Part shown: positions 16,590 through 25,677 of the stretch, in pieces
How the letters are laid out: each line of letters opens with the position of its first letter
Position numbering within the stretch: position 1 is the stretch's first letter
Assembly: GCA_902595065.1 (NCBI GenBank)
Contig: CACJOM010000001.1
Span: forward strand, 193,463-257,462
Direction: 5' to 3'
Source: an uncultured SAR86 cluster bacterium
GTDB taxonomy: Bacteria > Pseudomonadota > Gammaproteobacteria > Magnimaribacterales > D2472
DNA: 64,000 nucleotides
Made by a program: the position numbers and the translations under genes
Notes under the pieces: model-generated
What the model was told of the DNA's origin: nothing
The model's input: the letters and a program-made list of their open reading frames with translations, nothing else
The model's database searches: none

Positions 16590-17576
16590 TCAAATTTTCA
16601 AAAATCTTGCATTAAAAAAAGCAATAGACTTCACTATGTCTAAAATTATTGAAAGAACAATCATCATTGGCATATTAATGATAAGGAATAGAAATGGCAC
16701 ACCTTTTTGCAAAGGAATTAATACAGATCTGATTAAGACGTAGGATAATGCAAAAAAAATGATGCTTATCTTTGTTATGTTAGGTATATATGCAAAACTT
16801 TGAGTATTCCAGCCCCTTATTGCATCATCATATGACAAATTATTCCAATTAAAGGCAAGAATAATTATTAAAAATCCAAAAAAATAGAAATATAAATCTT
16901 TATGAGCATTTAAATATGGTAATTTTGCTGCATGTTTATAATTTCTATACCATTTTCTTACTAATGAAAAAAATGTCATTTTCATAAGTCCCACATAATT
17001 TAAACTTGATAATCCTTGACTAAAGTTAAACTTATGAAGTTCGGCTCTCTTTATCCAATCAGAGTCTTCGCCAGCCCTAGTAGATTCGATAAAAAATCCA
17101 GAAAACTTAAATACAGAATCATGAATAATGGAGCCAGGGACTGTTCTTAATGGCATGTCTCCATATGTTACAGATCTGATTAATTTGTGCTTCCATGATT
17201 TAGCTTCATAGTACGTTGAGCCCCAAATTCCATCATATGAAGAACTATTTAATATTTTCCATGTCGATTCCAACCAATCATTTGATGGAATGGTTGAAAT
17301 ATCTAAAAAAGCAATATAGTTACATGACGCAAGCTCAATTCCAATATTTCTTGCTTTTCCTGGAAATAAATTAATCTTTGAAACTAAGTCAAATTTAATA
17401 TCATTTTGAGTAAAAAAGTTTTTTAAATTACCTGATAAACTTGGCTGTGAATATGATGAGTCTACCACTATGATTTCAGAAGGAAATGCTGACCATTTTG
17501 AAATTCCTTCTAAAAGTGAAATAAGCTCATCCCCAGCATTTTGACTGGGGATGATTATAGAAATTTCTAGATTCAT
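16590..17576 (-). CDS. GT2 glycosyltransferase with C-terminal membrane helices
   Basis: Residues 1 to about 200 are a GT-A catalytic domain: ISIIIPSQNAGDELI, IIVVDSSYSQPS and AFLDISTIPSNDW. In the last, DIS replaces the usual DxD. GEDSDWIKRAELH is the catalytic acid region (ED..W). Residues about 225-325 hold three predicted transmembrane helices, so the enzyme is membrane-bound. The sugar transferred is unknown. It stands between two other GT2 genes with 50-75 bp gaps. Confidence 0.75.
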   Translation of the reverse strand: MNLEISIIIPSQNAGDELISLLEGISKWSAFPSEIIVVDSSYSQPSLSGNLKNFFTQNDIKFDLVSKINLFPGKARNIGIELASCNYIAFLDISTIPSNDWLESTWKILNSSSYDGIWGSTYYEAKSWKHKLIRSVTYGDMPLRTVPGSIIHDSVFKFSGFFIESTRAGEDSDWIKRAELHKFNFSQGLSSLNYVGLMKMTFFSLVRKWYRNYKHAAKLPYLNAHKDLYFYFFGFLIIILAFNWNNLSYDDAIRGWNTQSFAYIPNITKISIIFFALSYVLIRSVLIPLQKGVPFLFLIINMPMMIVLSIILDIVKSIAFFNARFLKI

Positions 17577-17628
17577 AAAATTATTATTTATGATTAATAA
17601 TTACAATACAATGACTCATATAAATAAG

Positions 17629-18612
17629 TTAAAAATTTTTAATTTTTATTTCTGCTTTACTACTATTTTTTTCAAACTCAATATGCGTCTTTTCAACTCT
17701 ATTCCTTAGGATGTCAAAATATGCGATTAACATAGATAAAGGGAACATGAGTATTAAAAACTTATTCGCCCTCACAACCTTCCATAAATGGATGGCTTGA
17801 AAAAACTTTATATCTCCATGTATACAGTATCGAAAATAATTAAGTAAATTTTTAAATTTTTCATATAGGCTTAGTCGTTTAAATTTAGCAATGCTAGTAG
17901 TTCCCTCTATAGCATATGCTGATCCCCTGCAGTATTGCATCTTTGACCCAAAACTAATGCTATTTTCAGCGGTTCTGTCCATGATTTTTAGTACATCATT
18001 GGTTAAAAAAAACTTTTTATCATTATATAATTCCCTTAGTAGAACACTCTCAGTAATCAAAAAGTCAACCTCGGGCCACCTTTTATTGTGGAACAAAGAT
18101 CTTTTCACACAAATTGTTCCATCTCCAATCAAATGGTTTTCAAGCTCTTTGAGATAGTAAACTCCATCTTGAGGAGGCATAGCACCACTGCCAAATGTTT
18201 GAGACTTACCATTTGTATCTAAATTTTGTCCAATTACACCAATAATATCACTGCTTTTTTTGTTCTCATTGGTAATAATATCTACAATTTTTTCAAGAGC
18301 ATCCGGCTTTAAATAATCGTCTGCATCACACCAAATTAAATATTTACCCCTGGCATTATCAAGCAGTAGATTATCAATCTTTGACTTACCGATTCTTACG
18401 TTTGAACATATATAGTTAGTTTTGAAATAAAATTTTTTTAAATTCTTAAGTAGAAATTCATTAGTTCCATCTGTTGAGCCATCATTGCCAATTACCCATT
18501 CAAAATTTTTATAACTTTGATTGATTAAAGAATCAATAAGTGTTTGTAAAAATTCTAGTCTATTCCATGATGGTGTCAGAATAGAAATAAAAACTTCGCT
18601 ACTCTTATTCAC
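17629..18612 (-). CDS. GT2 family glycosyltransferase
   Basis: A 327-residue GT-A transferase: ISILTPSWNRLEFLQTLIDS, WVIGNDGSTDGTNEFL and YLIWCDADDYLKPDALEKI, with a clear DxD (DAD). The start codon is GTG and overlaps the upstream rfbC stop by 8 bp, so translation is probably coupled. A hydrophobic stretch near 280-300 may tether it to the membrane. Substrates cannot be inferred. Confidence 0.78.
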   Translation of the reverse strand: MNKSSEVFISILTPSWNRLEFLQTLIDSLINQSYKNFEWVIGNDGSTDGTNEFLLKNLKKFYFKTNYICSNVRIGKSKIDNLLLDNARGKYLIWCDADDYLKPDALEKIVDIITNENKKSSDIIGVIGQNLDTNGKSQTFGSGAMPPQDGVYYLKELENHLIGDGTICVKRSLFHNKRWPEVDFLITESVLLRELYNDKKFFLTNDVLKIMDRTAENSISFGSKMQYCRGSAYAIEGTTSIAKFKRLSLYEKFKNLLNYFRYCIHGDIKFFQAIHLWKVVRANKFLILMFPLSMLIAYFDILRNRVEKTHIEFEKNSSKAEIKIKNF

Positions 18613-19156
18613 TATTAAATTTATACGCTGATTGAAATGAGATGCCCTTTAAATCTCTTTCTGACACAATTGGGTTCTTAATATTCCACTCTATATTTAT
18701 ATCTTTATCATTCCATAGAATAGTAAGCTCAGAATCAGGATCATAGAATTCATCTACCATATAAGAAAAAATTGCATTTTCAGAATTTACATAAAAACCA
18801 TGAGCATAACCTTTAGGAATATAGAGAGAATTTTTTAAATCAGAATTTAGTTCAACTGAAAACCATTTACCAAATGTCGATGAATCTTCTCTTAAATCAA
18901 CAACTACATCTAAAACTGAACCCTCAATAACAGTAACCAACTTCGACTGCGGCCTAGATGTTTGATAATGCATTCCGCGCAATACACCTTTGGATGAAAA
19001 AGATTCATTTTGCTGAACAAAATTTTTAGAATATCCCACTGCCTTATCTAAAAAGCTCTTATTAAAGCGCTCAACAAAATACCCTCTTTCATCTCCAAAA
19101 ATTTTTGGTTGAAAATGAATTAAATCATTAGAATCTTTTAATAGATTAATTTCCAT
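18605..19156 (-). CDS. rfbC: dTDP-4-dehydrorhamnose 3,5-epimerase-like protein (copy 1)
   Basis: A 183-residue RfbC/RmlC-type cupin that epimerises C3 and/or C5 of dTDP-4-keto-6-deoxyglucose. The catalytic region is visible: GVLRGMHYQTSRPQSKLV carries the catalytic His, VVVDLREDSSTFGKW is the substrate strand, and YIPKGYAHGFYV precedes the catalytic Tyr region (YMVDEFYD). It is one of two RfbC-like genes; the other lies about 4 kb upstream in the same block. With no RfbD-type reductase recognised, one of the pair may be a 5-epimerase of an aminodeoxy-sugar route instead of a rhamnose enzyme. It is 21 bp after the methyltransferase gene. Confidence 0.85.
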   Translation of the reverse strand: MEINLLKDSNDLIHFQPKIFGDERGYFVERFNKSFLDKAVGYSKNFVQQNESFSSKGVLRGMHYQTSRPQSKLVTVIEGSVLDVVVDLREDSSTFGKWFSVELNSDLKNSLYIPKGYAHGFYVNSENAIFSYMVDEFYDPDSELTILWNDKDINIEWNIKNPIVSERDLKGISFQSAYKFNSE

Positions 19157-19177
19157 TATTATTTATTGGTCATCCTT

Positions 19178-19864
19178 TCATGTTTGAATTATCGTCACCG
19201 AAGGAAATGCATCAATCACAGATATAGTAATATCATTTCTTATCTCTTGAAATTTCTTTATAACTGGATATATTTCTTTAGCGCCATACTTCTTGATCCA
19301 AGTCTCTTCGTCTCGCTGTATACTTCCTCCCTCTAAAATAATTATGGAGCCCTTTTTAAAATTAGCAGAAAGTATTCTATTAAATAGATTTCCTTCATTT
19401 GATAAATCAATATGAATTAAATCATTATTTTTTAAAGCGTTCTCGATCAAACTACCTTCTAAAGCATTAGCTTTTTTTAATTTTATGATCTTAGTTAAAT
19501 TAAACTTTTCAACTCTAGCAATGGCATCTTTCAGGGCAAAAGAAGTAAACTCATAGTCTTCAAAAAGATCATATCCAATTACAGATTGGGCAATATTTTC
19601 ATTCTTAACGCCCAATCCCATTGAAATGATGCTGTAGCAACCTAAAACCCCAAATTCAACTACAGTTTTTGGTTTAAAAAATTTTGCAACAAAATAAAAT
19701 AAAATTGAGTATGAATTACTAGAATAAGAACTTGGGACAAGCTTGTCTAATTTACGTAAAGTAGCAAGATCATTGGAATTAATTTCAAAGTTTTTTGTAA
19801 GTGAAGAAATGAAATCTTGGACAGAAGAAAAATGAGAAACATTACTGGAAATGTCTTTTTGCAA
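19178..19864 (-). CDS. Putative class I SAM-dependent methyltransferase
   Basis: A 228-residue protein with a Rossmann-like methyltransferase core: TVVEFGVLGCYSIISMG is motif I, VIGYDLFEDYEF holds the acid after strand 2, and DLIHIDLSNEG and GSIIILEGGS are the strand 4-5 motifs. It belongs loosely with TylF/CmcI-like enzymes, but the match is weak, and the motif I glycine pattern (EFGVLGC) is slightly unusual. The best start is a TTG right after the aminotransferase stop; no in-frame ATG lies near. Its place next to a DegT aminotransferase suggests it methylates the amino sugar made there, on N, O or C. It is not the long EvaC-type C-methyltransferase. Confidence 0.55.
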   Translation of the reverse strand: MQKDISSNVSHFSSVQDFISSLTKNFEINSNDLATLRKLDKLVPSSYSSNSYSILFYFVAKFFKPKTVVEFGVLGCYSIISMGLGVKNENIAQSVIGYDLFEDYEFTSFALKDAIARVEKFNLTKIIKLKKANALEGSLIENALKNNDLIHIDLSNEGNLFNRILSANFKKGSIIILEGGSIQRDEETWIKKYGAKEIYPVIKKFQEIRNDITISVIDAFPSVTIIQT

Positions 19865-19866
19865 AA

Positions 19867-20964
19867 TTAATAACTTTTGATTAATTTAACAATATACTCA
19901 CGTTGCTCCTTAGTGACCCACCATCCTACAGGGATAGAGATTTGAGTTGAGCAAAAGGCATCGACGCCTGGCAAATCACACTTGGATGCTGAGAAACAAT
20001 CATGTTTGTCATTTCTTTCATGAACTTTTGAAGTGGCAACATTATTATCAGCCATATATTGCATAAAATCGTCTCTGTTCTCAACGTGCATTGTGTATAG
20101 CCAGCTAGCTGAAAGATTTTCTGATGATCGAGGAATTAATTTGATCTTTTCTAAATCTTTCAGGCTCCTGTCATAAAATTCAGCATTAGAAATATGCCTT
20201 TTTACCAAATCATCAACATATTTCATCTGCTCTATACCTATAACAGCGCTAATATCATTCATGTGAAATTTATAGCCATATTCAACTATATTTTCTTCAC
20301 ATCTAAAATCTTTTCTTGGTGTATCTCTATCAATTCCATACCATCTAAGAAGTTTAGCTCTTTTAACATCATCAGCTTTTTTACATAGGAGCAAACCCCC
20401 ATCAACAGTTGTAATATGTTTGATTGCTTGAAGAGAAAAAATTACAAAATCAGAATGATTACCTATCTTCTTGCCCTTGTATTCTGATCCAAAAGCATGC
20501 GCTCCATCTTCAATAGTTTTTATTCCATATTTTGTTGCAACATTATTAATTTCATCTATATCACAAGGAATGCCGCCAAAGTGAACCATATTTATTGCTT
20601 TAGTTTTTTCTGTTATTTTTGATTCAATAGACTTTGGGCATATTAATCCGGTATCTGGATTTATATCTGCCCATACAATTTTTGCACCAGCAGCTAATAT
20701 CGGCATATTTGTTGCAGTACATGTCATTGGTGTTGAAATAACCTCATCTCCAAAATTAACATTAGCTAAACGAAGAGATAATTGAAGCGCTGCTGTTCCA
20801 GAATTCAATGTCACAACATTTTGATTATTGAAATACTTAGATAACAATTGCTCATATTCTTCTACTTTTGGTCCTTGCCCAATGAAGCCACTAAAGAGAG
20901 TTTCTAGCAACGGATCTGCCACAGATTCTGGCATATGAACTTTAAAAAGAGGTATAGTTTCCAT
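19867..20964 (-). CDS. DegT/DnrJ/EryC1-family PLP aminotransferase for a nucleotide sugar
   Basis: A 365-residue sugar aminotransferase. TLNSGTAALQLSL is the PLP-phosphate loop, TIEDGAHAFGSEY carries the Asp that pairs with the pyridine nitrogen, and SLQAIKHITTVDGG contains the PLP-binding Lys. It converts a keto-sugar nucleotide to an amino sugar, usually at C3 or C4. With the 2,3-dehydratase of the same block, amination at C3 of a dTDP-2,6-dideoxy-3,4-dioxo sugar (as in EvaB) is a reasonable guess; C4 amination is the alternative. It diverges from the plus-strand GT at 21,058 and leads into the methyltransferase 2 bp downstream. Confidence 0.88.
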   Translation of the reverse strand: METIPLFKVHMPESVADPLLETLFSGFIGQGPKVEEYEQLLSKYFNNQNVVTLNSGTAALQLSLRLANVNFGDEVISTPMTCTATNMPILAAGAKIVWADINPDTGLICPKSIESKITEKTKAINMVHFGGIPCDIDEINNVATKYGIKTIEDGAHAFGSEYKGKKIGNHSDFVIFSLQAIKHITTVDGGLLLCKKADDVKRAKLLRWYGIDRDTPRKDFRCEENIVEYGYKFHMNDISAVIGIEQMKYVDDLVKRHISNAEFYDRSLKDLEKIKLIPRSSENLSASWLYTMHVENRDDFMQYMADNNVATSKVHERNDKHDCFSASKCDLPGVDAFCSTQISIPVGWWVTKEQREYIVKLIKSY

Positions 20965-21057
20965 GGGAAGTAATTATACTGTATCAAAAAAAATTTGTTA
21001 TGTTTTTTATCCTGCTTAAATACTTTTTTGAAGGAAATATATCTTAATTTTGAACTT

Positions 21058-21942
21058 ATGAAATTTTTGAAAATTATTGCATCGAGCTTTCACCCGAGGG
21101 GGGTTAGAGAAAAGACTACTCTCACTGGGAGCCCCTTAGGATTTTTTGCTCATAGCCAAAATTTTGTTACCCAAAATGACATCATTGATTTAATAAACTT
21201 TAATCTTGCCTATGAGAACCTCTATTCAACAAAGCATGAAATTGACTTATTAATTGTCTCATCAAATGAGCTCTCAAGTAATTATGACTCTGGATATCAA
21301 TTTTTAAAAAAAATTCATAACCAAAAGCTGGCTAATGGAAAAGTAATAACATTGATAAGAAATAATTTTGGGCGACAGTTTGGAGGGTTTAATGAAGCGT
21401 TTAAAAAATTTAGAAATCAATATGATTATTATATTTTTCAAGAGGACGATATGATTTGCCACACTCCAGATTATTTAGAGACAGCATTAGATATTTGGAA
21501 TAAAACAGAAAACTGTGGTTTTGTTCCCTTCATTGGCTCTACAAAAGTGAGGAAATCGCATAGAAGAGCATTAGGAATAAAAAAAAATGAAATTGTTTCT
21601 TGTCATGGAGCACATGGGATGAGTAGCAATAAAGTCTTAAATTCAATATATGAAAAGTATGGTTCCTTACCTTTTAATCATTTGAATAATATATTCGTTG
21701 ACCATCTTAGGTATGGTGAAATAATGTTTACATATTCAATTCTTAAGGAGGGTTATGCCTTTGGGAAGCTTCCAAAAAAAACACTTCTCATAGCTCCTGC
21801 ATATGATTTAATGAGAGGGCTAGACATTAAAAAAAATCCAAAGGTATTGGATTTGATTGAATATTACTTTGGTGAATATGTAAAAAAGCCTCTATATCCG
21901 CTTTTCAAGAAGTTAGGATTACTTAAAATATTAAAAAAGTAA
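21058..21942 (+). CDS. Probable glycosyltransferase (GT2-like)
   Basis: The only plus-strand gene within the dTDP-sugar block. The protein (294 residues from ATG 21058) has a GT-A-like pattern: IDLLIVSSN, LIRNNFGRQFGGFNEAFKKF and YYIFQEDDMICHTPDYLE, where EDD is the likely metal site. A TTG at 20995 in the same frame would add 21 residues of poor quality, so I prefer the ATG. It resembles surface-polysaccharide glycosyltransferases without a firm family name. It ends 2 bp from the convergent 2OG-oxygenase gene. Acceptor and donor unknown. Confidence 0.6.
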   Translation: MKFLKIIASSFHPRGVREKTTLTGSPLGFFAHSQNFVTQNDIIDLINFNLAYENLYSTKHEIDLLIVSSNELSSNYDSGYQFLKKIHNQKLANGKVITLIRNNFGRQFGGFNEAFKKFRNQYDYYIFQEDDMICHTPDYLETALDIWNKTENCGFVPFIGSTKVRKSHRRALGIKKNEIVSCHGAHGMSSNKVLNSIYEKYGSLPFNHLNNIFVDHLRYGEIMFTYSILKEGYAFGKLPKKTLLIAPAYDLMRGLDIKKNPKVLDLIEYYFGEYVKKPLYPLFKKLGLLKILKK

Positions 21943-21944
21943 TG

Positions 21945-22727
21945 CTAATCTTTCTTTCGCCAGACTGAAGAAGCAGTTTCTATGCCAGATCTAAGCTTTA
22001 TCAGATCTAATACTTTTGGATCATCTTTTTGATCATTTGTTGGGTAGAATAGAGCTTTGCCTCTTTCTGAGGTATTCTCTTCTGGATTGCAAAGATAATA
22101 TATTGCTAAACTTTTCCTAAACTGATTTTTAGGAGATTTGACTGGCTCTGGTAATCCATGCCAACTATTCTGAGTGGTATCAAAAAGTACAGCCCTATTA
22201 AACTTGGGATGAATGGATTTTTCTAATTTACCTGGATGTTGATCGGTTTCATTACCCCAAAAACCTAGTTCACCCCCCCAGCTTTTTTTCCAATTAGAGT
22301 TAAGATAAATAATAATATTAAACTTTCTTTGTAAGCCAAGTTTTGGATGAATATTATAATCAAGATGTGTGTTTAACTTTCCTCCAGATCTATGAATATG
22401 CCATCCACCAGCATTTAAACCATCATCAGCAAATAATGGATTGGAGTTAAATACATTGTCTTCGAGAATTTTTACAAACTCTCTAGAATTAAGATAAGTA
22501 AAGGCGCTGTATGTATCTTTTGGAAATAAATTCCAATTATTTGATGTTTTCTTAATTTCAATAGAGTTGTTATATACATGCCATAAATCAGAATCAAAAT
22601 CTGGAAACTCAGATTCTAATTTTTTGGCAAATTCAAGATCAAAAAAATCATCAATTATGCAATGATCAAATGGCCCATTCGTGCCAAAATTTTTGAGATT
22701 TGCTACTAAATTTTTTTTATCGATCAT
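21945..22727 (-). CDS. 2-oxoglutarate/Fe(II)-dependent oxygenase
   Basis: A 260-residue non-haem iron dioxygenase of the prolyl-4-hydroxylase-like (2OG-FeII_Oxy) fold. GKLNTHLDYNIH gives the HxD iron ligands, NSWHGLPEPV the distal His, and FRKSLAIYYL the Arg that binds 2-oxoglutarate. A Trp-rich GWHIHRSGG loop precedes the HxD. I use ATG 22727; a TTG three codons earlier is possible. Such genes occur in O-antigen and capsule clusters of marine bacteria, where they may hydroxylate or oxidise a sugar or an amino-acid substituent. It could also act on another metabolite. The context is the dTDP-sugar block. Confidence 0.8.
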   Translation of the reverse strand: MIDKKNLVANLKNFGTNGPFDHCIIDDFFDLEFAKKLESEFPDFDSDLWHVYNNSIEIKKTSNNWNLFPKDTYSAFTYLNSREFVKILEDNVFNSNPLFADDGLNAGGWHIHRSGGKLNTHLDYNIHPKLGLQRKFNIIIYLNSNWKKSWGGELGFWGNETDQHPGKLEKSIHPKFNRAVLFDTTQNSWHGLPEPVKSPKNQFRKSLAIYYLCNPEENTSERGKALFYPTNDQKDDPKVLDLIKLRSGIETASSVWRKKD

Positions 22728-22783
22728 AATTTGCAATTATTTTACATTAATAGCTCAGATAAGTAACAAACAAACAAAAGAAT

Positions 22784-23362
22784 TCATAGATCATTGAAGA
22801 AGTCATTTATTCCTCTCCAAGATTTGTCTTGTTCAGACACTATAATCTCTTTATCAGTTGAGTTAATTTGCCAATCTATATTCAGCTCACTATCATTCCA
22901 TGCAATTCCTTTATAATCATCCTTACAATAGTATTCGTCTGCTTTGTACATCACTATGGCGTCATCAGAGATAGATTTGTAACCATGAGCAAATCCTTTA
23001 GGAACGAATAATTGCTGATATTTTTTATCATCTAATACAATTGAAATCCAATGTTTGAAAGTTTTAGATTTGGGCCTTATATCAACAACCACATCTAAAA
23101 TTGAGCCTTGAAGGCAAGTCACAAACTTTGCCTGAGGATTTGACATTTGAAAATGCATCCCTCTAATAGTATTTTTCTTCTTACTTGTTGCGATATTATC
23201 TTGCACAAAGTTAATAGAGCTTAACTGTTTAATCACTGATTGATCGGATCCTGAAAAGAATTTCTTATGATTAAAAGATTCAAAGAAAATACCCCTATAA
23301 TCTTCATGAACTTGAGGGGTAATTAATATAAGGTCTTCGATTTTCAGTCGCTCAAAAATCAT
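22784..23362 (-). CDS. dTDP-4-dehydrorhamnose 3,5-epimerase-like protein (copy 2)
   Basis: A 192-residue RfbC-type cupin with intact core: TIRGMHFQMSNPQAKFV (catalytic His), DVVVDIRPKSKTFKHW, and FVPKGFAHGYKSI. It differs from copy 1 (18,605) by extra residues near the N-terminus and end. It starts 2 bp after the EvaA-like dehydratase gene, so it is probably the epimerase dedicated to that route (EvaD role, C5 epimerisation), while copy 1 may serve another sugar. A true 3,5-epimerase function is equally possible. Confidence 0.82.
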   Translation of the reverse strand: MIFERLKIEDLILITPQVHEDYRGIFFESFNHKKFFSGSDQSVIKQLSSINFVQDNIATSKKKNTIRGMHFQMSNPQAKFVTCLQGSILDVVVDIRPKSKTFKHWISIVLDDKKYQQLFVPKGFAHGYKSISDDAIVMYKADEYYCKDDYKGIAWNDSELNIDWQINSTDKEIIVSEQDKSWRGINDFFNDL

Positions 23363-23364
23363 TT

Positions 23365-24123
23365 TTAGAGATATGAGACAATACTTCTCAAGTGCTGATT
23401 GATAAGATTATCCTCTTTTAACAACATTTTAATCTGATACATAGTCATCCACTGAAATCCATCCGGCACCTCAATCTCATCATCAATCTCAACAAGCATA
23501 TTTTTTACACGTTTTAGATAAAATCTTCCCCCATCCTCTGGATACCAATGCTGATATATAACTTTGGTTGATGAGTTAGTGCCGTCAAAATACTCTGCAA
23601 AAAGAGGCTTACGACCACTATGAAGTTTATTTAAATTATCATATGTAACTTGAAGAGTTGGTGAGAGCAACACTCTATCAAAATTCCCAGGTTCAAATTT
23701 AGCCTCAATTAAATAATAATAAGTATCAGAGAATTTCTTTTTAATCAGTCCTGCAACACTTGATTCAGTTCCTTGATCAAGCATTGGTTGATCCCAACCT
23801 TTGCCTGATTCTCTGATATTAGTCTCTGTTCTAACGCCTATAATCTTAAAAAAGCCTCCTGTTTCATGCTGATAATTACCAGACTGTTCGTTAAAGTCCC
23901 AGCCCCCCTCTATTTCTTTAAGGGGGAAAGTTGTAACATCAGCAGGAAGATTGGCTTTAATCTCTTCTAACCACTTCTTTAATGAAGATATATCCAAAAA
24001 AATGGTTTCTTTATTCAAACACTCAAGTAAGTGCTCAACATTTTCAAGTACATAATTTTTATCTAAATCAGTAAATTCCTCTTGCAGAAGATTTAAAATT
24101 TTAGCTTTCAATGATTCACTCAT
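23365..24123 (-). CDS. NDP-hexose 2,3-dehydratase, single-domain EvaA/TylX3-like
   Basis: Removes the C2 hydroxyl of a dTDP-4-keto-6-deoxyhexose, the key step to 2-deoxy sugars. Residues about 60-252 follow the repeat unit of EvaA/TylX3 closely: TGGFFKIIGVRT, GKGWDQPMLDQG, YYLIEAKFEPGNFDRVLLSP, a TYDNL segment, and near the end KRVKNMLVEID and GFQWMTMYQIKMLL. Actinobacterial enzymes are tandem duplicates of about 450-490 residues; this one has a single unit, so it would have to act as a homodimer of units. It overlaps the reductase gene by 8 bp and is followed 2 bp later by an epimerase gene. This enzyme is characteristic of antibiotic sugars and uncommon in surface polysaccharides. Confidence 0.85.
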   Translation of the reverse strand: MSESLKAKILNLLQEEFTDLDKNYVLENVEHLLECLNKETIFLDISSLKKWLEEIKANLPADVTTFPLKEIEGGWDFNEQSGNYQHETGGFFKIIGVRTETNIRESGKGWDQPMLDQGTESSVAGLIKKKFSDTYYYLIEAKFEPGNFDRVLLSPTLQVTYDNLNKLHSGRKPLFAEYFDGTNSSTKVIYQHWYPEDGGRFYLKRVKNMLVEIDDEIEVPDGFQWMTMYQIKMLLKEDNLINQHLRSIVSYL

Positions 24124-24808
24124 AATTAGTTATATATTTTTGAATATTGTCTTTAGAGGTATCATCTAAATTAAATCCTGATCTAGATTCTAGGTCCTTA
24201 TCAGAAATATCAATTTCATAATGTATGTTTCCATATTTGATGTCTTTATTAAATAATTCAGCTATTTCTTTCATAGAAATGTCCTCAGACGCAGTTACAG
24301 TAACAAGCCCAGTAGAATCTGATAGTATTACATCAAGTATTGTTGAGTAGTTTACATAATTCATCATACTAGTAGCTGTTAATGCAATTGGCTCACCTGC
24401 TTGAATCTTTCGAAAAGTATTCATTTTCATTTCATTACCTATTAAGCCTGACGGTCGAATAATCAGAGTATTTTCAGAATATGAGTCAACTATTCTTTCT
24501 GAGATTCTCTTTGCAATTCCATAAATTGAGTCTCTTTTAATATCAATACTGGATATATGTATAAACTTTTTGTGCGGTATTGTTACTAATTGTCTTGTAA
24601 GAATAGTATTATCATCAAAATATTCATATGTAACATCTTCCCAGCTTGCATGACTAATGCTAGCAGCGCAATGAATGATAGCTTCATACTCCTTGCCAGA
24701 GTCTAAAATGTCCTGAACAGTATTGTTGCGAGTAAATAAATCTATATTATTTAGATTTTTTGATAAGAATTTCCCTAATCCGCTTGATGCGCCTGTAAGT
24801 AAGATCAT
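24116..24808 (-). CDS. Short NAD(P)-dependent sugar epimerase/reductase (SDR)
   Basis: A 230-residue extended-type SDR, shorter than the usual 300 or so. LLTGASSGLGKFL is the NAD(P) loop, IHCAASISH matches the strand-4 NAG motif, IHISSID carries the catalytic Ser, and YGIAKRISE the YxxxK pair. It sits between rfbA and the 2,3-dehydratase with a 1-bp gap and an overlap. A 4-ketoreductase (EvaE-like) or an RfbD-type reductase is the likely role in making the dTDP-deoxy sugar. The C-terminal substrate domain is reduced. Confidence 0.7.
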   Translation of the reverse strand: MILLTGASSGLGKFLSKNLNNIDLFTRNNTVQDILDSGKEYEAIIHCAASISHASWEDVTYEYFDDNTILTRQLVTIPHKKFIHISSIDIKRDSIYGIAKRISERIVDSYSENTLIIRPSGLIGNEMKMNTFRKIQAGEPIALTATSMMNYVNYSTILDVILSDSTGLVTVTASEDISMKEIAELFNKDIKYGNIHYEIDISDKDLESRSGFNLDDTSKDNIQKYITNYE

Positions 24809-24809
24809 A

Positions 24810-25673
24810 TTATTTAATCAATTGAATTAAATACTCCCCATAAGGACTATTTTTATATTTGTGATGTTGTTTAAGGACTGTTTCAGAAGAAATCCAGTCA
24901 TTATTAAACGCTATCTCTTCAAGGCAAGCTATTTTTAAACCCTGCCTTTTCTCTAAAGTATGAACAAATTCTCCAGCTGCCAATAAGGCTTCTTGCGTTC
25001 CTGTATCTAGCCAGGCAAAACCTCTTCCAAGTTGAATAGCCTTAAGTTTTTTGGCTGCCAAGTATTGAAGATTGACATCGGTAATTTCTAATTCCCCTCT
25101 GTTAGATGGTTCCAGGGCCTTAGTTATATCTATTACTGAATTGTCATAAAAGTATAGACCAGTTGCAGCAAAATTAGACTTTGGAGAAGTTGGTTTCTCC
25201 TCTAGAGAGATAACATCACCATTTTCACAAAGCTCTACTACACCAAAAGAAGAGGGATCATTAACTATTGTAGTAAATATCAAAGCGCCATCTGATAAAT
25301 TTGCAGCATCTTTAAGTGTGTCTCCAAATTGATAACCGAAGAAAATATTATCTCCTAGAATCAGACTAACCGGATCATTGCCAATGAATGATTCCCCAAT
25401 TAAAAATGCTTCGGCGATTCCATTTGGTGCGTCTTGAGTCGCATATTCTATTGATATTCCATAATTTGATCCATCTCCTAACATGGAATGAAATAATAAT
25501 TTATCTGAATCAGTAGAAATGATTAGTACTTCACGAATGCCTGCTAGCATCAAAACTGATAAAGGGTAATATATCATTGGCTTATCAAAAATTGGAAGCA
25601 ATTGCTTTGAAAAAGCTTGAGTTAGAGGTGCCAACCTTGAGCCTGAGCCACCTGCAAGAATAATTCCCTTCAT
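24810..25673 (-). CDS. rfbA: Glucose-1-phosphate thymidylyltransferase
   Basis: Makes dTDP-glucose from dTTP and glucose-1-phosphate. Full-length (287 residues) match: GGSGSRLAPLTQAFSKQLLP (nucleotide loop), KPMIYYPLSVLML, LILGDNIFFG (metal-binding Asp) and EEKPTSPKSNFAATGLYFYD, then FAWLDTGT. It directly follows rfbB (4-bp gap) and precedes the SDR. First committed enzyme of the dTDP-sugar block. Confidence 0.95.
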   Translation of the reverse strand: MKGIILAGGSGSRLAPLTQAFSKQLLPIFDKPMIYYPLSVLMLAGIREVLIISTDSDKLLFHSMLGDGSNYGISIEYATQDAPNGIAEAFLIGESFIGNDPVSLILGDNIFFGYQFGDTLKDAANLSDGALIFTTIVNDPSSFGVVELCENGDVISLEEKPTSPKSNFAATGLYFYDNSVIDITKALEPSNRGELEITDVNLQYLAAKKLKAIQLGRGFAWLDTGTQEALLAAGEFVHTLEKRQGLKIACLEEIAFNNDWISSETVLKQHHKYKNSPYGEYLIQLIK

Positions 25674-25677
25674 AAAT

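Noticed and set aside
20965..21057. Longer N-terminus for the plus-strand GT from a TTG at 20995
   Set aside because: The extra 21 residues have no domain match and lie in the divergent promoter region; the ATG at 21058 starts the recognisable domain.
18605..23362. Two rfbC genes as a simple recent duplication
   Set aside because: They differ in length and at many positions and sit in different sub-clusters, so independent roles or origins are more likely.
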